The notes: generated by a model not told the origin, from the letters alone. Shown: positions 1 through 9,449, counted from the stretch's first letter. The stretch is 64,000 nt of DNA from Bacteroidia bacterium (GCA_030429455.1 JAUIFC010000001.1:1-64000); one strand, 5' to 3'. Numbers and translations are program-made.

Positions 1-44
1 TAAAATTTTACTTGAAGATTAATTCTAAATTAAAACGCTAGTTC

Positions 45-755
45 ATGTCAGCCAAAAATTACAAGTTTGATACCTATTTGCCTCATCGTTATATTATGAC
101 GATTAAGGAGAATACAAATAGACATATTCATTTTAAAGAACAACTAAAAGATGCAGGAATAGAAAATACTAAAGTTCATTTTAGTAAAAAGTTTTTATTT
201 AGGTCTTGTTTTAAGAATACAGCGTCAAGAAGTATGACGGAAACTCATATCTATATTCATAAATTGGCTCAAAAACTGCACAAAGAAAATGTTGTTATTT
301 TTGAAGACGATATATGTTTTGTTGATCATTTTAAAGAGAAAATGGAGCCAATTTTATTGGATCTAGAGAAACAAGATTGGGATATATTTTATTTCTTCAA
401 ACCAATAAAAGGAAATAGAACAGATTACGATGCAAGAAGGGGAGACATTGTGGAAGAATTTGATTCGGGTCTTGTGAAAACCATTGGAACAATTAATACG
501 CATGCCTTAGCCATCAACATCAAAAACATTGATAAAATTGTAAGGACATATAATCTGGAGTATATTAAAAATCTCCCATTACAAATTAGAATTATTGACA
601 AGTCGTTATCAAATTCTGGGTTGAATATGTATGCATGCAATGAAGATTTGATTTACCAATCAGAGAAATTCCCTTCTTCTACAATGCATGCCAATCCTAA
701 CCCTTCCTTATGGGAAAACATAAGACTATATTTTAAACAAGTAGGAAATGGTTAA
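45..755 (+). CDS. GT25-like glycosyltransferase
   Basis: This 236-residue soluble protein resembles family 25 (LPS biosynthesis) glycosyltransferases. It opens with a strand leading into a basic stretch, and VVIFEDDICF places an EDD metal/nucleotide-sugar motif at residues 87-89, as in LgtB-type enzymes. GT25 members transfer hexoses, often galactose, on the cytoplasmic face to lipid-linked glycans. The donor and acceptor cannot be read here. It is the first gene of the window and lies 30 bp before the carbamoyltransferase, so it probably belongs to the same transcript, whose start is off the left edge. The family call is moderately firm. Confidence 0.65.
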   Translation: MSAKNYKFDTYLPHRYIMTIKENTNRHIHFKEQLKDAGIENTKVHFSKKFLFRSCFKNTASRSMTETHIYIHKLAQKLHKENVVIFEDDICFVDHFKEKMEPILLDLEKQDWDIFYFFKPIKGNRTDYDARRGDIVEEFDSGLVKTIGTINTHALAINIKNIDKIVRTYNLEYIKNLPLQIRIIDKSLSNSGLNMYACNEDLIYQSEKFPSSTMHANPNPSLWENIRLYFKQVGNG

Positions 756-785
756 AACAATTTCCTTTAAGACCACAATATCGAA

Positions 786-2489
786 ATGAAAGTATTAGGT
801 ATACGATATGGCGGACATGACTCCGCAGCTAGCTTGATGATAGATGGCGAAATAATTGCAGCATCTTCTCAGGAAAGATACGATTACAATAAGCATTCTA
901 GGGCATTTCCATTAGATGCCATTAAAGATTGTCTTAAAACAGCAGACTTAGATATCAACGAGTTAGATGAAATCGCTTTCGCAAACGATCCGATTTATCA
1001 CATAAACGAATTTTACTTAAAATCCGCACTTAGCGATAAAGAGAGAATACCATTTCTATTCAATGATGCTCAAAAGATCAAAATGAATTTTGAAATGGAA
1101 AAAATCACTCGCGATTTTACAGGATTCAACGGTAGTATAAAATTCTATAGACACCACATGTGTCATCTGACGAGTGCATATTATCCTTCTGGTTTCAATG
1201 AAGCTGTCCTTTTAAGTCTCGATGGTATGGGAGAAATGGAAACTGGAATTTATGCGGTTGGAAGAGATGGTAAAATCGACATCTTACACGATTCTACAAA
1301 ATACCCTCATTCATTAGGACTGATATATTCGGCAATAACATTTTATTTAGGCTGGAAACATCATTGTGACGAAGGTATTATCATGGGACTTGCCTCTTTT
1401 GGCAAACCTCATGCTCAAATTCCAAATTCTGAAATGACCTATTATGAGTTGTTTTGCGAAGTCATTCAGGAAAAAGGAGATTATGATTACGAATTGAATA
1501 AAGATTGGATAGTTTTTGACAAGGTCCGTGACAAATGGGTAAGCGATAAGTTTTATGATTTAATGGGGCCGAAAAGAAACTACGAAGATGAAATAACAGA
1601 ACATCATCAAAATATTGCTGCGGCACTTCAACTCCGATTAGAGACTGTTGTATTAAATCATTTAAAAAAACTTAGGAAGCATACAGGAATAAATAAATTA
1701 TGCATCGCAGGCGGAGTTGGACTTAATTGTTCTATGAACGGTGTGATCGAAAAATCAGGCATTTTCGATGAAATATTTGTACAACCAGCCAGTGGAGACG
1801 ATGGTTCCACGCTAGGAGCTTGTTTTGTTGCAACATTAGAAGCAGGAATAGAGCTAAAGCCTAAAAAAAATCACAACTACTATCTTGGGAGTGTTTTTAC
1901 AGTAGAAGATATTAGAAACGCAGTTGAAAATTCGAATGTTAAATTTGAAAAACCTGAGAACCTCTATAAAGCAACTTCCAAGCTATTAACAGATGGCAAA
2001 ATTATATCGTGGTATCAAGGAAGAGCAGAATTTGGACCAAGAGCTTTAGGAAATAGAAGTATCTTAACAAAGCCTTTTCCAGCTTCGATGAAAGATTACA
2101 TAAATGCCAAAGTTAAGTTTAGAGAAGAATTTAGACCTTTTGCACCAGCAGTTTTAAAGGAACATTGCTCGACTTATTTTGATATTAAGCAGGAAAGTCC
2201 ACATATGCTTATCGCCTGTAATGTTCAACCTGAAAAAAAGGACGTTATCCCTGCTGTTGTGCATACAGATGATACTTGCCGCGTACAAACTGTGGGAGAA
2301 GAAAACAATTTTAGGTTTAGAAAATTACTTGAAGCCTTTTACGAAGAAACCGGAGTTCCAGTGTTATTAAATACCTCGTTTAATGTCAAAGGTCAACCTA
2401 TTGTAAACTCGCCAGAAGAAGCAATAAATTGTTTTAAAAGCACAGCAATAGATCATTTAATTGTTGGAGATTACATTTTAAGCAAATAA
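786..2489 (+). CDS. NodU/CmcH-family carbamoyltransferase
   Basis: This 567-residue enzyme has the family's two-domain layout. The N-terminal ASKHA-like part begins MKVLGIRYGGHDSAA and carries the HHMCH metal-binding segment followed by SLDGMGE. The C-terminal YrdC-like part carries GRAEFGPRALGNRSIL, and GGVGLNCSMNG lies between them. The family moves a carbamoyl group from carbamoyl phosphate through carbamoyl-AMP onto a hydroxyl. In a polysaccharide locus the likely acceptor is a sugar hydroxyl, as in Nod factor O-carbamoylation. Length is normal and no key motif is missing. It is followed 36 bp later by an aminopeptidase-like gene that is often seen in such loci. Confidence 0.88.
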   Translation: MKVLGIRYGGHDSAASLMIDGEIIAASSQERYDYNKHSRAFPLDAIKDCLKTADLDINELDEIAFANDPIYHINEFYLKSALSDKERIPFLFNDAQKIKMNFEMEKITRDFTGFNGSIKFYRHHMCHLTSAYYPSGFNEAVLLSLDGMGEMETGIYAVGRDGKIDILHDSTKYPHSLGLIYSAITFYLGWKHHCDEGIIMGLASFGKPHAQIPNSEMTYYELFCEVIQEKGDYDYELNKDWIVFDKVRDKWVSDKFYDLMGPKRNYEDEITEHHQNIAAALQLRLETVVLNHLKKLRKHTGINKLCIAGGVGLNCSMNGVIEKSGIFDEIFVQPASGDDGSTLGACFVATLEAGIELKPKKNHNYYLGSVFTVEDIRNAVENSNVKFEKPENLYKATSKLLTDGKIISWYQGRAEFGPRALGNRSILTKPFPASMKDYINAKVKFREEFRPFAPAVLKEHCSTYFDIKQESPHMLIACNVQPEKKDVIPAVVHTDDTCRVQTVGEENNFRFRKLLEAFYEETGVPVLLNTSFNVKGQPIVNSPEEAINCFKSTAIDHLIVGDYILSK

Positions 2490-2525
2490 AGAATTTTATA
2501 ATACCTTAATCATTTATACCTTAAG

Positions 2526-3815
2526 TTGAAAGAAATAGACCTTATTGGTTTTATAAAAGAACTTTGGCCCATTAATAGGAGCATTACAGGTAAAGGGCTT
2601 AGGCAAACTTTAAGTGTAATTAAAGAGTATTTACCAGAATTAAATCTTTATGAAGTTGAAACGAGGACAAAAGTATTAGATTGGGAAGTACCAGAAGAAT
2701 GGGATATAAATGAAGCTTATATCGAAGATTCTGAAGGCAATAGAATTGTTGATTTTTCAGAGAATAATTTGCACGTTATAGGTTATAGCGCGCCGGTAAA
2801 CAAAGAGTTGACTCTGGAGGAACTTGAGCCTCACCTATTTTCTTTACCCGAAAAACCAAATGCAATTCCCTATATCACTTCATATTATAAGAAATATTGG
2901 GGATTTTGCATCACCGATTTACAAAAGAAAGAGCTCAAATCAGGACACTACAAAGCAGTTATAGATTCAAGACATTTCGAAGGAAGTCTTACTTATGGCG
3001 ATTTACAAATTAAAGGTCAAACAGACAAAGAAGTCTTTATCTCTACGTATTGCTGTCATCCATCTTTAGCAAATAATGAACTATCTGGCCCTTGTGTTGC
3101 TGTAGCGTTGGCACAATGGTTATTGTCACAAAAAGACCTGAAATACAGTTATAGAATTGTATTTGCACCAGAAACCATTGGGTCTGCTACTTATCTGGAA
3201 AAAAATCTAAACGATTTAAAATCTAAGGTCATAGCAGCCTTCAACCTAACCTGTGTTGGAGACGAAAGAGCATGGTCTTATCTTCCATCAAGATTAGGAA
3301 ACACATACACCGATAAAGTTGCTTTACATACATTGAATCATTGCACAGATAGTTATTCAAAGTACACTTGGAGTGATAGAGGTAGCGACGAAAAAATGTA
3401 CTGTGCGCCACATATAAATTTACCAATGGTATCTGTAATGCGTTCCAAACATGGAACTTATCCAGAATATCATACTTCTTTGGATACAATTGGAAAAGTT
3501 GTTACCGCAAAAGGTCTAAGTGATTCCTTAGAGTTGCATAAAAAAATGATATCTATTATCGAGAACGACTGTGTTCCAATAACAAAAATTATTGGAGAGC
3601 CTCAATTAGGGAAACGTGGTTTATACCCAAATTTGAGCCATAATAGAAGTTCTGAATTAGTGAGAACACGACTAGATGTTATTTCTTATGCCGATGGAAA
3701 GCATACGCTTTTAGATATCGCAGAAAAGTGTGATGTATCTTTTTTTGATGTATTAGACGAGTTAGAAGTCTTGTTAAAGCACGATATAATTCAAATAGAC
3801 TATCTTAAGGTTTAG
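2526..3815 (+). CDS. DUF4910-type aminopeptidase-like protein with winged-helix tail
   Basis: The start is TTG; no ATG fits the conserved N-terminus. The 429-residue protein has the M28-like aminopeptidase fold of the DUF4910/DUF2172 family, with YCCHPSLANNELSGP around residues 178-192, FAPETIG, and a late TYPEYHTSLDT histidine segment. The usual Asp-Asp pair of M28 zinc sites appears as Asn-Asn here, so peptidase activity is uncertain. The C-terminal 65 residues (TLLDIAEKCDVSFFDVLDEL) look like a winged helix. Family members recur in surface-polysaccharide loci next to carbamoyl- and sugar-modifying genes, and their substrate is unknown to me. Confidence 0.75.
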   Translation: MKEIDLIGFIKELWPINRSITGKGLRQTLSVIKEYLPELNLYEVETRTKVLDWEVPEEWDINEAYIEDSEGNRIVDFSENNLHVIGYSAPVNKELTLEELEPHLFSLPEKPNAIPYITSYYKKYWGFCITDLQKKELKSGHYKAVIDSRHFEGSLTYGDLQIKGQTDKEVFISTYCCHPSLANNELSGPCVAVALAQWLLSQKDLKYSYRIVFAPETIGSATYLEKNLNDLKSKVIAAFNLTCVGDERAWSYLPSRLGNTYTDKVALHTLNHCTDSYSKYTWSDRGSDEKMYCAPHINLPMVSVMRSKHGTYPEYHTSLDTIGKVVTAKGLSDSLELHKKMISIIENDCVPITKIIGEPQLGKRGLYPNLSHNRSSELVRTRLDVISYADGKHTLLDIAEKCDVSFFDVLDELEVLLKHDIIQIDYLKV

Positions 3816-3850
3816 TTTTAGACAAAATTTTTTGATCTAATAAGTTTATT

Positions 3851-5287
3851 TTGAACAAAGAACTAAGTTCTAAATCCAAAAAAGCATTTTTTTGGGATCT
3901 TTCGGGAGCATTTGTTAGACAATTTGTTTCATTTTTTATTTCTATTCTATTAGCTCGTCTTCTAGGGCCAGAGGAATTTGGACTAGTTGCATTATCTATG
4001 ATAGTGATTAACATATCTAACGCATTAACAGATATTGGATTTACAAATGCTTTGGTACAACAAAAGACAGTAAAGGATATTGCCTATTCTTCAGTATTCT
4101 ATGTAAATATTGGATTAGGCTTTACATTGTCTATTATCATAGTTGGTCTTTCCTCTTGGATAGCTTTATTTTTTGAAAATAATGAATTAAAATACATATG
4201 TTTATTTTTAGCTGTCATACCTATTTTTAATGCTTTAGGCAGTATTCATACAACGATACTAACTAAAAAATTGGACTTTAGAAGTTTAGCAGTTCGAAAT
4301 ACGGCAGCAACTACCATAGCAGGTGTTATTGCAATCATAGCCGCATTTTATGGATTGGGAGTTTATAGTTTGGTTATGCAATATGTTATTTCTGCGGCAT
4401 TAGGAACATTAGTTGTTTGGTTGGCAATCAAATGGAAACCAAAATGGGAATTTTCAGTTTATGAAATTAAAAAGCTCTTTAGTTATTCTAGCTACATTTT
4501 TTTGGATAATATTTTAAGACGAGTTTTTATCAACATAGACACAGCATTTATAGGAAAAGTATTCTCACCAGCAGTTCTAGGATTTTATAATAGGGCTCAA
4601 TCTCTAAAATCTCAAGTCGAAACTTACAGCACTCAAAGTTTAAGTAAGATTATATTTCCTGTATTGAGCCAGCTACAAGATGATAATGAAGGGTTTATTA
4701 AGATGTACAATAAAACCTATAAGCTTGTTAGCGGTCTTATCGTATTGCTAATTGCTCCTTTGTATTTTTTGGCAGAATTTGTAATCATCTCGTTATTAGG
4801 TGAAGAATGGAGATTTAGCATCACCTTTTTCAAAATTCTTATTTTAGGAAGTTTAGTTGCACCACATATAGGAATAATGGCAAAAGCCTTGTTAGCCAAG
4901 GGTTTCTCAAAAACGAGGTTTAAAATGGGTCTTGTTCAAAGAGTACTCATGTTATTTCCATTAGTAGCATGGTATTATTTCGGTTTATCTGTTTTTGCAG
5001 CGACTTATTTTGTAGTGGTCATTTTAATGTTTTTGCTATTTGTTTATCAAATGAAATTCAAATTTGATATTAAAGTCGATAACCAAATAAGCTATATTTT
5101 ACTGCCGAATTTGATTTTTTTAATTTTCCTAATTACCGATTATTTTGTTTACAGCGGAGTAAATCAGTGGATAATTGCAGGTTCTTTTATAGTACTACAA
5201 ACCTTATTTATGGTGCTTTTGAAACACGAAAGTTATTTGTTTATCAACAATAATATTAGAAGTTTTTACAAATCGAGAATAAAATAA
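3851..5287 (+). CDS. Wzx-type polysaccharide flippase (copy 1)
   Basis: This 478-residue MOP-superfamily membrane protein has about 12-14 hydrophobic segments and the typical N-terminal pattern RQFVSFFISILLARLLGPEEFGLVALSM. Such proteins flip undecaprenyl-diphosphate-linked repeat units across the inner membrane. The start is TTG. A clearly homologous protein of exactly the same length is encoded at 9450-10886, so the locus has two flippases. The deoxysugar genes follow directly. Which lipid-linked unit it moves is not visible from sequence. Confidence 0.88.
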   Translation: MNKELSSKSKKAFFWDLSGAFVRQFVSFFISILLARLLGPEEFGLVALSMIVINISNALTDIGFTNALVQQKTVKDIAYSSVFYVNIGLGFTLSIIIVGLSSWIALFFENNELKYICLFLAVIPIFNALGSIHTTILTKKLDFRSLAVRNTAATTIAGVIAIIAAFYGLGVYSLVMQYVISAALGTLVVWLAIKWKPKWEFSVYEIKKLFSYSSYIFLDNILRRVFINIDTAFIGKVFSPAVLGFYNRAQSLKSQVETYSTQSLSKIIFPVLSQLQDDNEGFIKMYNKTYKLVSGLIVLLIAPLYFLAEFVIISLLGEEWRFSITFFKILILGSLVAPHIGIMAKALLAKGFSKTRFKMGLVQRVLMLFPLVAWYYFGLSVFAATYFVVVILMFLLFVYQMKFKFDIKVDNQISYILLPNLIFLIFLITDYFVYSGVNQWIIAGSFIVLQTLFMVLLKHESYLFINNNIRSFYKSRIK

Positions 5288-5339
5288 GCGTATTAAGACC
5301 AAAGCTGATATTCTGAAGATTTCCAACACCAACGCTGAC

Positions 5340-6767
5340 ATGCAATATCAAAAAAACTTGTTATTTCTTAAATCCGCTTTTTCGACTGAAAATGTAAAAG
5401 TTGAAACAGATTATGCTCTACATTGGATAAAGGAACAAAACCAAAAGACAGCAGTAGAGGTAAAAAAGATAGACTTTAACGACTTAAAGTTATGGGGATT
5501 TGATAAGGATGTGGCTAAATTATCTCATCAAACAGGAAGGTTTTTTACGATTGAAGGCATCCATGTTCAAACCAATTGGGGAAAAGTACAAGAATGGTCT
5601 CAACCCATAATTAATCAACCAGAGATTGGGTATTTAGGATTTATCACCAAAGAGTTTAATGGTGTTTTACATTTTTTGTTACAAGCCAAAATTGAACCAG
5701 GCAATGTCAATCATGTGCAACTTTCACCGACTTTGCAAGCCACCAAAAGTAATTATACAAGAGCACATAAAGGGAAGTCACCGGCGTATTTAGAGCATTT
5801 TATTAATGCCACGCCGAATCAAATTTTATTAGATCAATTACAAAGCGAACAGGGCGCTAGATTTCTTAAAAAAAGAAATAGAAATATTATTATAAAAATC
5901 GATGAGGACATCCAAACTCTAGATAATTTCATTTGGTTAACGCTTGGACAAATTAAACAGCTAATATCTTTTGACAATATTGTAAATATGGATACGAGGA
6001 CTGTAATTTCTGGTATACCTTATGGCGATTTTACAGAAGAGCAAATCGACTCGTTGGATTTTTACGATTTAAAGAATAAAAATGAATCGATTGAGTACAA
6101 ATTATTGAAATCTCAACTTTTATCTCACAGAGCTCTAAATTCTCAAGATGAAATTATAAGTTACATTACAAAACAGAAGTGCAAATTTGAACTTAATGTG
6201 TCTCATATTTCCCTAGCAAACATACAAGATTGGAGAATAGAACCCAATTGTATAAGGCACAAAGACGATAAATTTTTTAAAATAATAGCGACAGAAGTAA
6301 GCATAGAAAACAGAGAAGTTGTCAAATGGACTCAACCAATGGTCGAACCCACTCAAGATGGGATATGTGCTTTTGTTTGTAAAGAGATTGACGGCGTATT
6401 GCATTTTATAGTTCAAACAAAATTGGAATGTGGTAATTTCGATATCATAGAGTTTGCTCCAACTGTACAGTGTCTAACGGGTAATTATCGAGAAACACCA
6501 AAAGGAGAATTACCTTTTTTAGATTATGTTTTAAATATTCCCGAAGAGCAAATAATATTCGATACATTTCAGTCTGAGGAAGGCGGACGTTTTTATAAAG
6601 AACAAAACAGAAATCTACTCATATTTGCAGGTGAAGAAATAGGGATAGATTTACCAGATAATTACATTTGGATGACGCTTAACCAACTACAGACATTTAT
6701 AAAGTATAATAACTATATTAATATTCAGGCACGAACATTGATTTCTGCTATTCAATTTAAAAAATGA
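5340..6767 (+). CDS. NDP-hexose 2,3-dehydratase
   Basis: This 475-residue protein is built of two homologous halves. Each carries the signature ending in W-x-QP-x(n)-G followed by GVLHF and QTKLE/QAKIE (first half near residues 85-125, second half near 330-370). This is the architecture of the EvaA/TylX3-type NDP-4-keto-6-deoxyhexose 2,3-dehydratases, which remove the C2 hydroxyl on the way to 2,6-dideoxysugars. The stop overlaps the next start by 4 nt (ATGA), so it is coupled to a Gfo/Idh reductase, the usual partner that reduces the unstable 3-keto product. Such dehydratases are better known from antibiotic deoxysugars than from surface polysaccharides. Confidence 0.85.
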   Translation: MQYQKNLLFLKSAFSTENVKVETDYALHWIKEQNQKTAVEVKKIDFNDLKLWGFDKDVAKLSHQTGRFFTIEGIHVQTNWGKVQEWSQPIINQPEIGYLGFITKEFNGVLHFLLQAKIEPGNVNHVQLSPTLQATKSNYTRAHKGKSPAYLEHFINATPNQILLDQLQSEQGARFLKKRNRNIIIKIDEDIQTLDNFIWLTLGQIKQLISFDNIVNMDTRTVISGIPYGDFTEEQIDSLDFYDLKNKNESIEYKLLKSQLLSHRALNSQDEIISYITKQKCKFELNVSHISLANIQDWRIEPNCIRHKDDKFFKIIATEVSIENREVVKWTQPMVEPTQDGICAFVCKEIDGVLHFIVQTKLECGNFDIIEFAPTVQCLTGNYRETPKGELPFLDYVLNIPEEQIIFDTFQSEEGGRFYKEQNRNLLIFAGEEIGIDLPDNYIWMTLNQLQTFIKYNNYINIQARTLISAIQFKK

Positions 6768-7735
6768 ATAAATTAAACATAGGGATTTTAGGTTTTGCCT
6801 CTATTGCCATAAAGGCCATTATACCTGCCGTAGTTCAAAGCGAATATTTTGAATTACGTGGTATAGCAAGCAGAAATTCTGATAATAAAGAAGTGATTGA
6901 AAATAAATATTCATGTAAGTTTTATAACGAATATGAAGCAATGGTAGATGACCAAAGCATTGATGCTTTGTACATTCCGCTACCAAATTCACTTCATTAC
7001 CCGTGGGCCAAAAAGGCCTTGGAAAATGGCAAACATCTTCTTGTCGAAAAGTCTTTAGCCTGTAGCTACCAAGATGTTGAAAGGCTTAACGACCTAGCAA
7101 AACAAAATAATTTGGCTATTGTTGAAAACTTTCAGTTTAGAAAACATTCGCAATTAGCCAAAATAAAAGAGATTATTGGCAATAATCAACTAGGAGAAAT
7201 TAGAGCTATAAAGAGTTCATTTGGTTTCCCTCCATTTCCTGACAAGAATAATATCAGATATATCAAGGAGTTAGGAGGTGGAGCATTACTTGATGCAGGT
7301 GCTTATCCAATAAAGCTAGCACAGGAACTTTTAGGTTTTGATATTAAAATCACTTCGGCATTATTGGAATATGAGGGTCAAGAAGTGGACATTTGGGGTG
7401 CTGGGATGTTACAACAAGAAAATGCATCAAACTTTGTTCAGTTTTCTTTTGGGTTCGATCACCATTACCAATGTTCTTTGGAGATTTGGGGAAGTAAAGC
7501 CAAACTTTTTACCAATAGAATATTTACGGCGCCTCCAGAATATGAGCCAACTGTAATAGTTGAAAGTAGAGAAGGACAAGAAACCTTAACCTTGGATGCA
7601 GATAACCACTATGTAAATATGCTAAAACATTTTTATAATTGTACACAAGATCAAGATTTGCGGACTATGGAATATAGAGCAAATAACACTCAAGCAAAAC
7701 TTCTAGAAGATTTTTATAACTTGGCACATTCCTGA
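6764..7735 (+). CDS. Gfo/Idh/MocA oxidoreductase, probable 3-ketoreductase
   Basis: This 323-residue protein has an N-terminal Rossmann domain (GILGFASIAIKAIIPA, where GFASIA replaces the usual GxGxxG core) and the family motif EKSLACSYQDV in place of EKPxA. A C-terminal substrate domain contains GGGALLDAGAYPI. It overlaps the 2,3-dehydratase gene by 4 nt. In deoxysugar pathways a Gfo/Idh protein (EvaE- or TylC1-like role) reduces the C3 ketone left by the dehydratase, so NDP-4-keto-2,6-dideoxyhexose is the likely product. The pairing is the strongest argument; the family fold alone would not fix the substrate. Confidence 0.8.
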   Translation: MNKLNIGILGFASIAIKAIIPAVVQSEYFELRGIASRNSDNKEVIENKYSCKFYNEYEAMVDDQSIDALYIPLPNSLHYPWAKKALENGKHLLVEKSLACSYQDVERLNDLAKQNNLAIVENFQFRKHSQLAKIKEIIGNNQLGEIRAIKSSFGFPPFPDKNNIRYIKELGGGALLDAGAYPIKLAQELLGFDIKITSALLEYEGQEVDIWGAGMLQQENASNFVQFSFGFDHHYQCSLEIWGSKAKLFTNRIFTAPPEYEPTVIVESREGQETLTLDADNHYVNMLKHFYNCTQDQDLRTMEYRANNTQAKLLEDFYNLAHS

Positions 7736-7738
7736 AAA

Positions 7739-8158
7739 ATGACAGTAGAGCAAGCAAGACTTATCGAAATTAAGAAAGTACAAGACAGCAGAGGCTCGCT
7801 TTCTGTAATTGAGCAGAGTTCCGACATTCCATTTGAAATAAAACGTATTTATTACATGTACGACATTGCAAAAGGAGCGGATAGAGGTCATCATGCCATG
7901 AAGACACAGTGCAAATTTTTGATTCCCATCCATGGGAAATTTGATGTAGTTTTAAAAGATGGGACTAATGAAAAAGTATTCCATTTAGGAGAAAGACATC
8001 AAGGGCTTTTAATTCCAGGAGGTCTATGGCGAGAAATGAGAAACTTTTCTGCTGGAGCAGTTTGTCTAGTACTTGCAGATGAATTTTTTATCGAAGAAGA
8101 TCATATAAGAGATTATCCTTCTTTTATAGAATATAGAAATTCGTTATCGAATAGTTAG
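7739..8158 (+). CDS. FdtA/WxcM-like sugar 3,4-ketoisomerase cupin
   Basis: This 139-residue single-domain cupin begins 3 bp after the reductase. The layout DSRGSLSVIE, then RGHHAMK, then LIPGGLWREM and ADEFFIEEDHIRDY matches FdtA/QdtA, which interconvert dTDP-4-keto- and 3-keto-6-deoxyhexoses before 3-amination. The family's RGxHAHK motif reads RGHHAMK here, so the second active-site histidine is methionine (residue 54). Activity may therefore differ. It could instead be a non-isomerising WxcM-like cupin. No 3-aminotransferase follows directly; the nearest DegT gene is at 26123. Confidence 0.75.
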   Translation: MTVEQARLIEIKKVQDSRGSLSVIEQSSDIPFEIKRIYYMYDIAKGADRGHHAMKTQCKFLIPIHGKFDVVLKDGTNEKVFHLGERHQGLLIPGGLWREMRNFSAGAVCLVLADEFFIEEDHIRDYPSFIEYRNSLSNS

Positions 8159-8210
8159 ATATTTGTTTATAAGACAACACTTTTTAGCTTTCATTTAATT
8201 AAAGTGTTTT

Positions 8211-9344
8211 ATGCGTAAAAGAAAAATTCTACATATTTTAAGGAGTACAAAAAGGGATACGTATATTGTAAAGCTTTATAATTCTATCGACGCTCTTGAG
8301 AACACCTTTTTTTTTAACGAAACCAAATTACCGAAGCAAAATTCTAAAGAAAATATAGAGTTTTTAAAAAGGCAGAAGAATACTTATTTCTATACAAAAG
8401 ATAATTTTCCAATTGTAAAGGATCAAAGTTTTGATACCATAATAGTATACAGTTTAAGCAATGTACAAGTAAAATTATGCTTTAAGTTTTTAAAAAAGGG
8501 CACTCAATTGGTGTGGCGATCATTAGGTGGAGAATTATACACGTTGGCATTTATTAATTTGAATGATGCTTATCAGCCAGAAACACTTCAATTGCTAAAA
8601 AGGCATTCTTTTTTTAAGAATAAATTTAGATTTAAATTTCACAGATTTTACAAAAGATTTTCACTAAACAGTAAATTTTTTAAAAAAATTGACTTTGTGT
8701 CTTCAATGGTGCCAGAAGAATTGGATATTATAAACCGAAACAAAAATATACATGCAAAATATGTTTATTTACCATTAGGGGATAATAACAATTTTGAAAA
8801 CACAGCAATTGAAAGGATTAATCCAGATGCGAAAAACATTTATATTGGTTCTTCAGGTTCAGCTGCTTGTAATCATTTAGATGTTTTAAAAAAGTTAAAA
8901 GAAATCAATTTTCAATATGACATTTACATTACCTTATCCTATAAAGTACCTAGTAAAATATATCTAGACAAAGTTTTAGAAGTGGGTTATAAATATTTTG
9001 GGGACAGATTTAAGCCTCATCTGACTTTTCTTTCAAGAGAGGAATTCATCACTATTTTAAACACAGTTTCGACTGCTATTTTCAACATCGACCAGCAAGA
9101 AGGCTTGTATTCTATAAACATATGTTTTAGAAAGGGAATTAAAGTTTTTATTTCGGATAAAAGTCCTATGTATCGACATTTAATAAATGCAGGCTATGAT
9201 GTATTTTCTTTTCAAAAAGATTTAAGTCAAAAAATGATTGCCTCTCCTTATGCGCCTGATATAACAAGCATTAAAGGAGATAATGTCTTTACAAAAGAAG
9301 ATAGAAAGGCTGTGTACGAATTGTTAGAAGAGTTAGATGGATGA
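8211..9344 (+). CDS. Glycosyltransferase, GT56 (WecF/Fuc4NAc transferase)-like
   Basis: This 377-residue soluble protein lacks the GT4 C-terminal signature. It resembles the WecF-type 4-acetamido-4,6-dideoxygalactosyltransferases: LVWRSLGGELYTL occupies the place of WecF's W-G-xD-LY segment, and IYIGSSGSAACNHLD resembles the family's GNS-x(n)-NH nucleotide-binding loop. GT56 enzymes add an amino-deoxysugar from dTDP to a lipid-linked glycan. It follows the deoxysugar cassette, so that cassette's product is a reasonable donor. The similarity is weak by eye, so I call the class and not the substrate. Confidence 0.55.
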   Translation: MRKRKILHILRSTKRDTYIVKLYNSIDALENTFFFNETKLPKQNSKENIEFLKRQKNTYFYTKDNFPIVKDQSFDTIIVYSLSNVQVKLCFKFLKKGTQLVWRSLGGELYTLAFINLNDAYQPETLQLLKRHSFFKNKFRFKFHRFYKRFSLNSKFFKKIDFVSSMVPEELDIINRNKNIHAKYVYLPLGDNNNFENTAIERINPDAKNIYIGSSGSAACNHLDVLKKLKEINFQYDIYITLSYKVPSKIYLDKVLEVGYKYFGDRFKPHLTFLSREEFITILNTVSTAIFNIDQQEGLYSINICFRKGIKVFISDKSPMYRHLINAGYDVFSFQKDLSQKMIASPYAPDITSIKGDNVFTKEDRKAVYELLEELDG

Positions 9345-9449
9345 CAATATTCCTAGCAATTTGCAGAGATTTTATAATAATCAGCTCACCAATAAATCAA
9401 TAGAATTTGGGTTTTATCGTTTCGTTTCAAAAATTTAATATTAGCATAG

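Noticed and set aside
7739-8158. RmlC-type dTDP-4-dehydrorhamnose 3,5-epimerase
   Set aside because: The protein is too short and shows FdtA/WxcM motifs, without the RmlC His-Asp active-site pattern.
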